From: Acidobacteriota bacterium | Lineage (GTDB): Bacteria; Acidobacteriota; Terriglobia; Terriglobales; Acidobacteriaceae | Direction: 5' to 3' | Assembly (NCBI GenBank): GCA_021782675.1 | Contig: JAJXUS010000096.1 | Coordinates: 1 to 7,280 of the forward strand | Length of the DNA: 7,280 nt | Shown here: in pieces, positions 6,098-7,280 of the stretch | Layout: every line of letters begins with the position of its first letter | Position numbering within the stretch: position 1 is the first letter of the stretch | Notes under the pieces: model-generated | The model's database searches: none | What the model saw: the letters and a program-made list of their open reading frames with translations, nothing else | What the model was told of the DNA's origin: nothing | Program-made: the position numbers and the translations under genes

Positions 6098-6997
6098 ATG
6101 GACTGGAAGAGCCGGCAGGTTACGGCCATCCTGGAGCAGGCGCTGGTCGAGGACCAGGCGACGCGCGATACCACGACGCGTCTGGCGCTGGAGCGCAACA
6201 TCGCCGCAACCGGCGCTGTGCTGGCCAAGCAGGACTGCATTCTGGCCGGATGCGAAGCGATTCCGCGCATTCTCGAGGTGTACCGCCGGTTGCATCCAGC
6301 CAGCGGCACGCGCTGCCATGTTATCCGCAGTGCGGAAATCTTCGACGGCGTGCACCTGCGCAAGGGGCAGACGATCGCATTCATCGAGGGCGACGCGCGG
6401 ACGCTGCTGGCCTGCGAGCGCGTCATTCTGAACCTGCTGCAGCGCATGTGCGCCATTGCGACAGAGACGCGGCGGTATGTGGATGCGGTGCGCGGCACCG
6501 GCGCTGTCATTCTGGACACGCGCAAGACGGTGCCGGGGTTGCGGCTGCTCGACAAGTACGCCGTGTTTTGCGGCGGCGGTCAGAATCATCGCATGGATCT
6601 CGCCGATGGCGTGCTGATTAAGAACAATCACATTGAATTGGGCGGCGGCGTGCAGAAGGTGCTGGCGCGCTCGAGGAAGCGGCGTCGCGCGGGCCAGAAG
6701 ATTCGCGTCGAGGTCCGCACCATGGAAGAGCTGGAAGATGCGCTGCGCGGCGGCGCGGACTCACTGCTGCTGGATAACATGACGCCGAAGGAAGTGGCGA
6801 AGGCGGTGAAGCTGGCCCGCCAGCGCGCGGGAAAGATTCCCATTGAAGCATCCGGCGGCATGACGCTGGCCATGGTGCGCAAGTATGCGAAAGCAGGCGT
6901 GGACTTCATCTCTGTCGGCGCGCTGACGCATTCAGTGGCCGCGGTTGACCTGAGTATGCGGATCTCTCCCGCACGCGCTGCGCGGGACAATGCCTAG
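6098..6997 (+). CDS. nadC: Nicotinate-nucleotide pyrophosphorylase (quinolinate phosphoribosyltransferase, carboxylating)
   Basis: NadC converts quinolinate and PRPP to nicotinate mononucleotide, CO2 and pyrophosphate, the committed step into NAD from the de novo pathway. The length of 299 residues is standard (E. coli 297). The N-terminal alpha/beta sandwich includes LVEDQATRDTTT (16-27). The open barrel that follows holds ERVILNLLQR (107-116), DTRKTVPGLR (140-149), KYAVFCGGGQNHR (153-165), LIKNNHI (173-179), VEV (204-206), LLLDNM (223-228), EASGGM (250-255) and SVGALTHS (272-279). Expected active-site residues Arg108, Arg142, Lys143, His164, Arg165, Lys175, Glu205 and Asp226 are all present. 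Small departures from the common motifs are MCAIAT (117-122) instead of LSGIAT and KNNH instead of KDNH. A very basic stretch SRKRRRAGQK lies at 192-201. The gene begins 9 bases after valS, and its final 8 bases overlap birA. No nadA or nadB is visible in the window. Confidence 0.97.
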   Translation: MDWKSRQVTAILEQALVEDQATRDTTTRLALERNIAATGAVLAKQDCILAGCEAIPRILEVYRRLHPASGTRCHVIRSAEIFDGVHLRKGQTIAFIEGDARTLLACERVILNLLQRMCAIATETRRYVDAVRGTGAVILDTRKTVPGLRLLDKYAVFCGGGQNHRMDLADGVLIKNNHIELGGGVQKVLARSRKRRRAGQKIRVEVRTMEELEDALRGGADSLLLDNMTPKEVAKAVKLARQRAGKIPIEASGGMTLAMVRKYAKAGVDFISVGALTHSVAAVDLSMRISPARAARDNA

Positions 6998-7280
6998 CCC
7001 GCTGGATGCAGCCGCGCTGGATCGCGCGCTGCAAGCCACCATCTTCGCGGGCAACGTTCACGTGTTCGCGACGATCGATTCCACCAACACCTACGCCATG
7101 CGGGAGGGTGCGACCGGCGCGCCGGGAGGATCGGTCTACATCGCCAGCGAGCAGACGGCGGGCCGTGGCCGCGGTGCGCATCGCTGGCACTCGGAGCCGG
7201 ACTCCGGCGTGTATATGAGCCTGCTGCTGCGGCCGCGAATCGCGCCGGCAGACGCTCTGTGGCTGTCGCTGGCTGCGGGG
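6990..7280 (+). CDS. birA: Biotin-[acetyl-CoA-carboxylase] ligase, N-terminal part (3' end outside window), no DNA-binding domain
   Basis: Biotin-protein ligase activates biotin to biotinyl-AMP and transfers it to the carrier domain of biotin carboxylases. The first 97 codons are visible and the frame is still open at the window edge. The catalytic domain starts almost at once: IDSTN at 29-33, then the ATP/biotin-binding segment SEQTAGRGRGAHRWHS (53-68), then GVYMSLLLRP (73-82). Arg61 aligns with E. coli Arg118, while the next two loop residues are Gly-Ala instead of Arg-Gly. The ATG at 6990 is fixed by an in-frame TGA at 6951-6953 with no ATG, GTG or TTG between them. Only about 28 residues precede the STN motif, so there is no room for the winged-helix domain of E. 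coli BirA. This makes it a ligase-only, group I-type enzyme that cannot repress bio genes through that domain. Its start overlaps the nadC end by 8 bases, which indicates coupling; the Shine-Dalgarno sequence is weak. Confidence 0.95.
   Translation, partial: MPSPLDAAALDRALQATIFAGNVHVFATIDSTNTYAMREGATGAPGGSVYIASEQTAGRGRGAHRWHSEPDSGVYMSLLLRPRIAPADALWLSLAAG

Noticed and set aside
5783..6631. Antisense open frame of 282 codons spanning the valS end and nadC start
   Set aside because: It crosses the boundary of two confident genes and shows no family motif; long shadows are expected at this GC content.
1..7280. Undescribed system, mobile element, CRISPR array, RNA gene or phage island
   Set aside because: All of the window except short gaps is filled by co-oriented genes of known housekeeping or envelope families with consistent composition. 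No long repeats, integrase, tRNA or transposase motifs were seen.

Overview
This is a GC-rich, gene-dense stretch of chromosome with every gene on the + strand. The suggested host is a Gram-negative bacterium, most likely an Acidobacteriota member of the Terriglobia/Acidobacteriaceae type. The main reason is the BamD-family protein: it has no lipobox and its TPR sequence style matches acidobacterial BamD proteins as I remember them. This is recall, not a search.

Layout. (1) Bases 1-732 hold the C-terminal part of a multi-pass membrane protein that begins before the window and is probably a GT-C/family-39-like glycosyltransferase. (2) After 7 bases comes rpe (ribulose-phosphate 3-epimerase, GTG start, 740-1510), which has an unusual basic C-terminal tail. 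(3) The rpe stop codon directly abuts the ATG of a bamD-like gene (1511-3196) with a long disordered, lysine-ended tail. A strong intrinsic terminator hairpin with a UUCG loop at 3217-3250 closes this first group. (4) A short leader of about 100 bases precedes a new unit: valS (valyl-tRNA synthetase, 3350-6088), then nadC (quinolinate phosphoribosyltransferase, 6098-6997) 9 bases later, then birA (biotin-protein ligase, 6990 to beyond the window end), which overlaps nadC by 8 bases.

How the genes work together. The first group combines envelope biogenesis (probable glycosyltransferase, BamD) with the pentose phosphate/Calvin-cycle epimerase. The second is housekeeping: charging of tRNA-Val, de novo NAD synthesis and attachment of biotin to carboxylases. 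Tight spacing, a stop/start abutment and an overlap point to two co-transcribed and partly translationally coupled operons.

I see no mobile element, RNA gene, CRISPR array, phage gene or defence module, and no convincing undescribed system. The points worth a second look are modest: the Rpe tail that also carries the bamD ribosome binding site, the apparently non-lipidated BamD with a large tail, the structured valS leader without a Shine-Dalgarno sequence, and a BirA without its DNA-binding domain.
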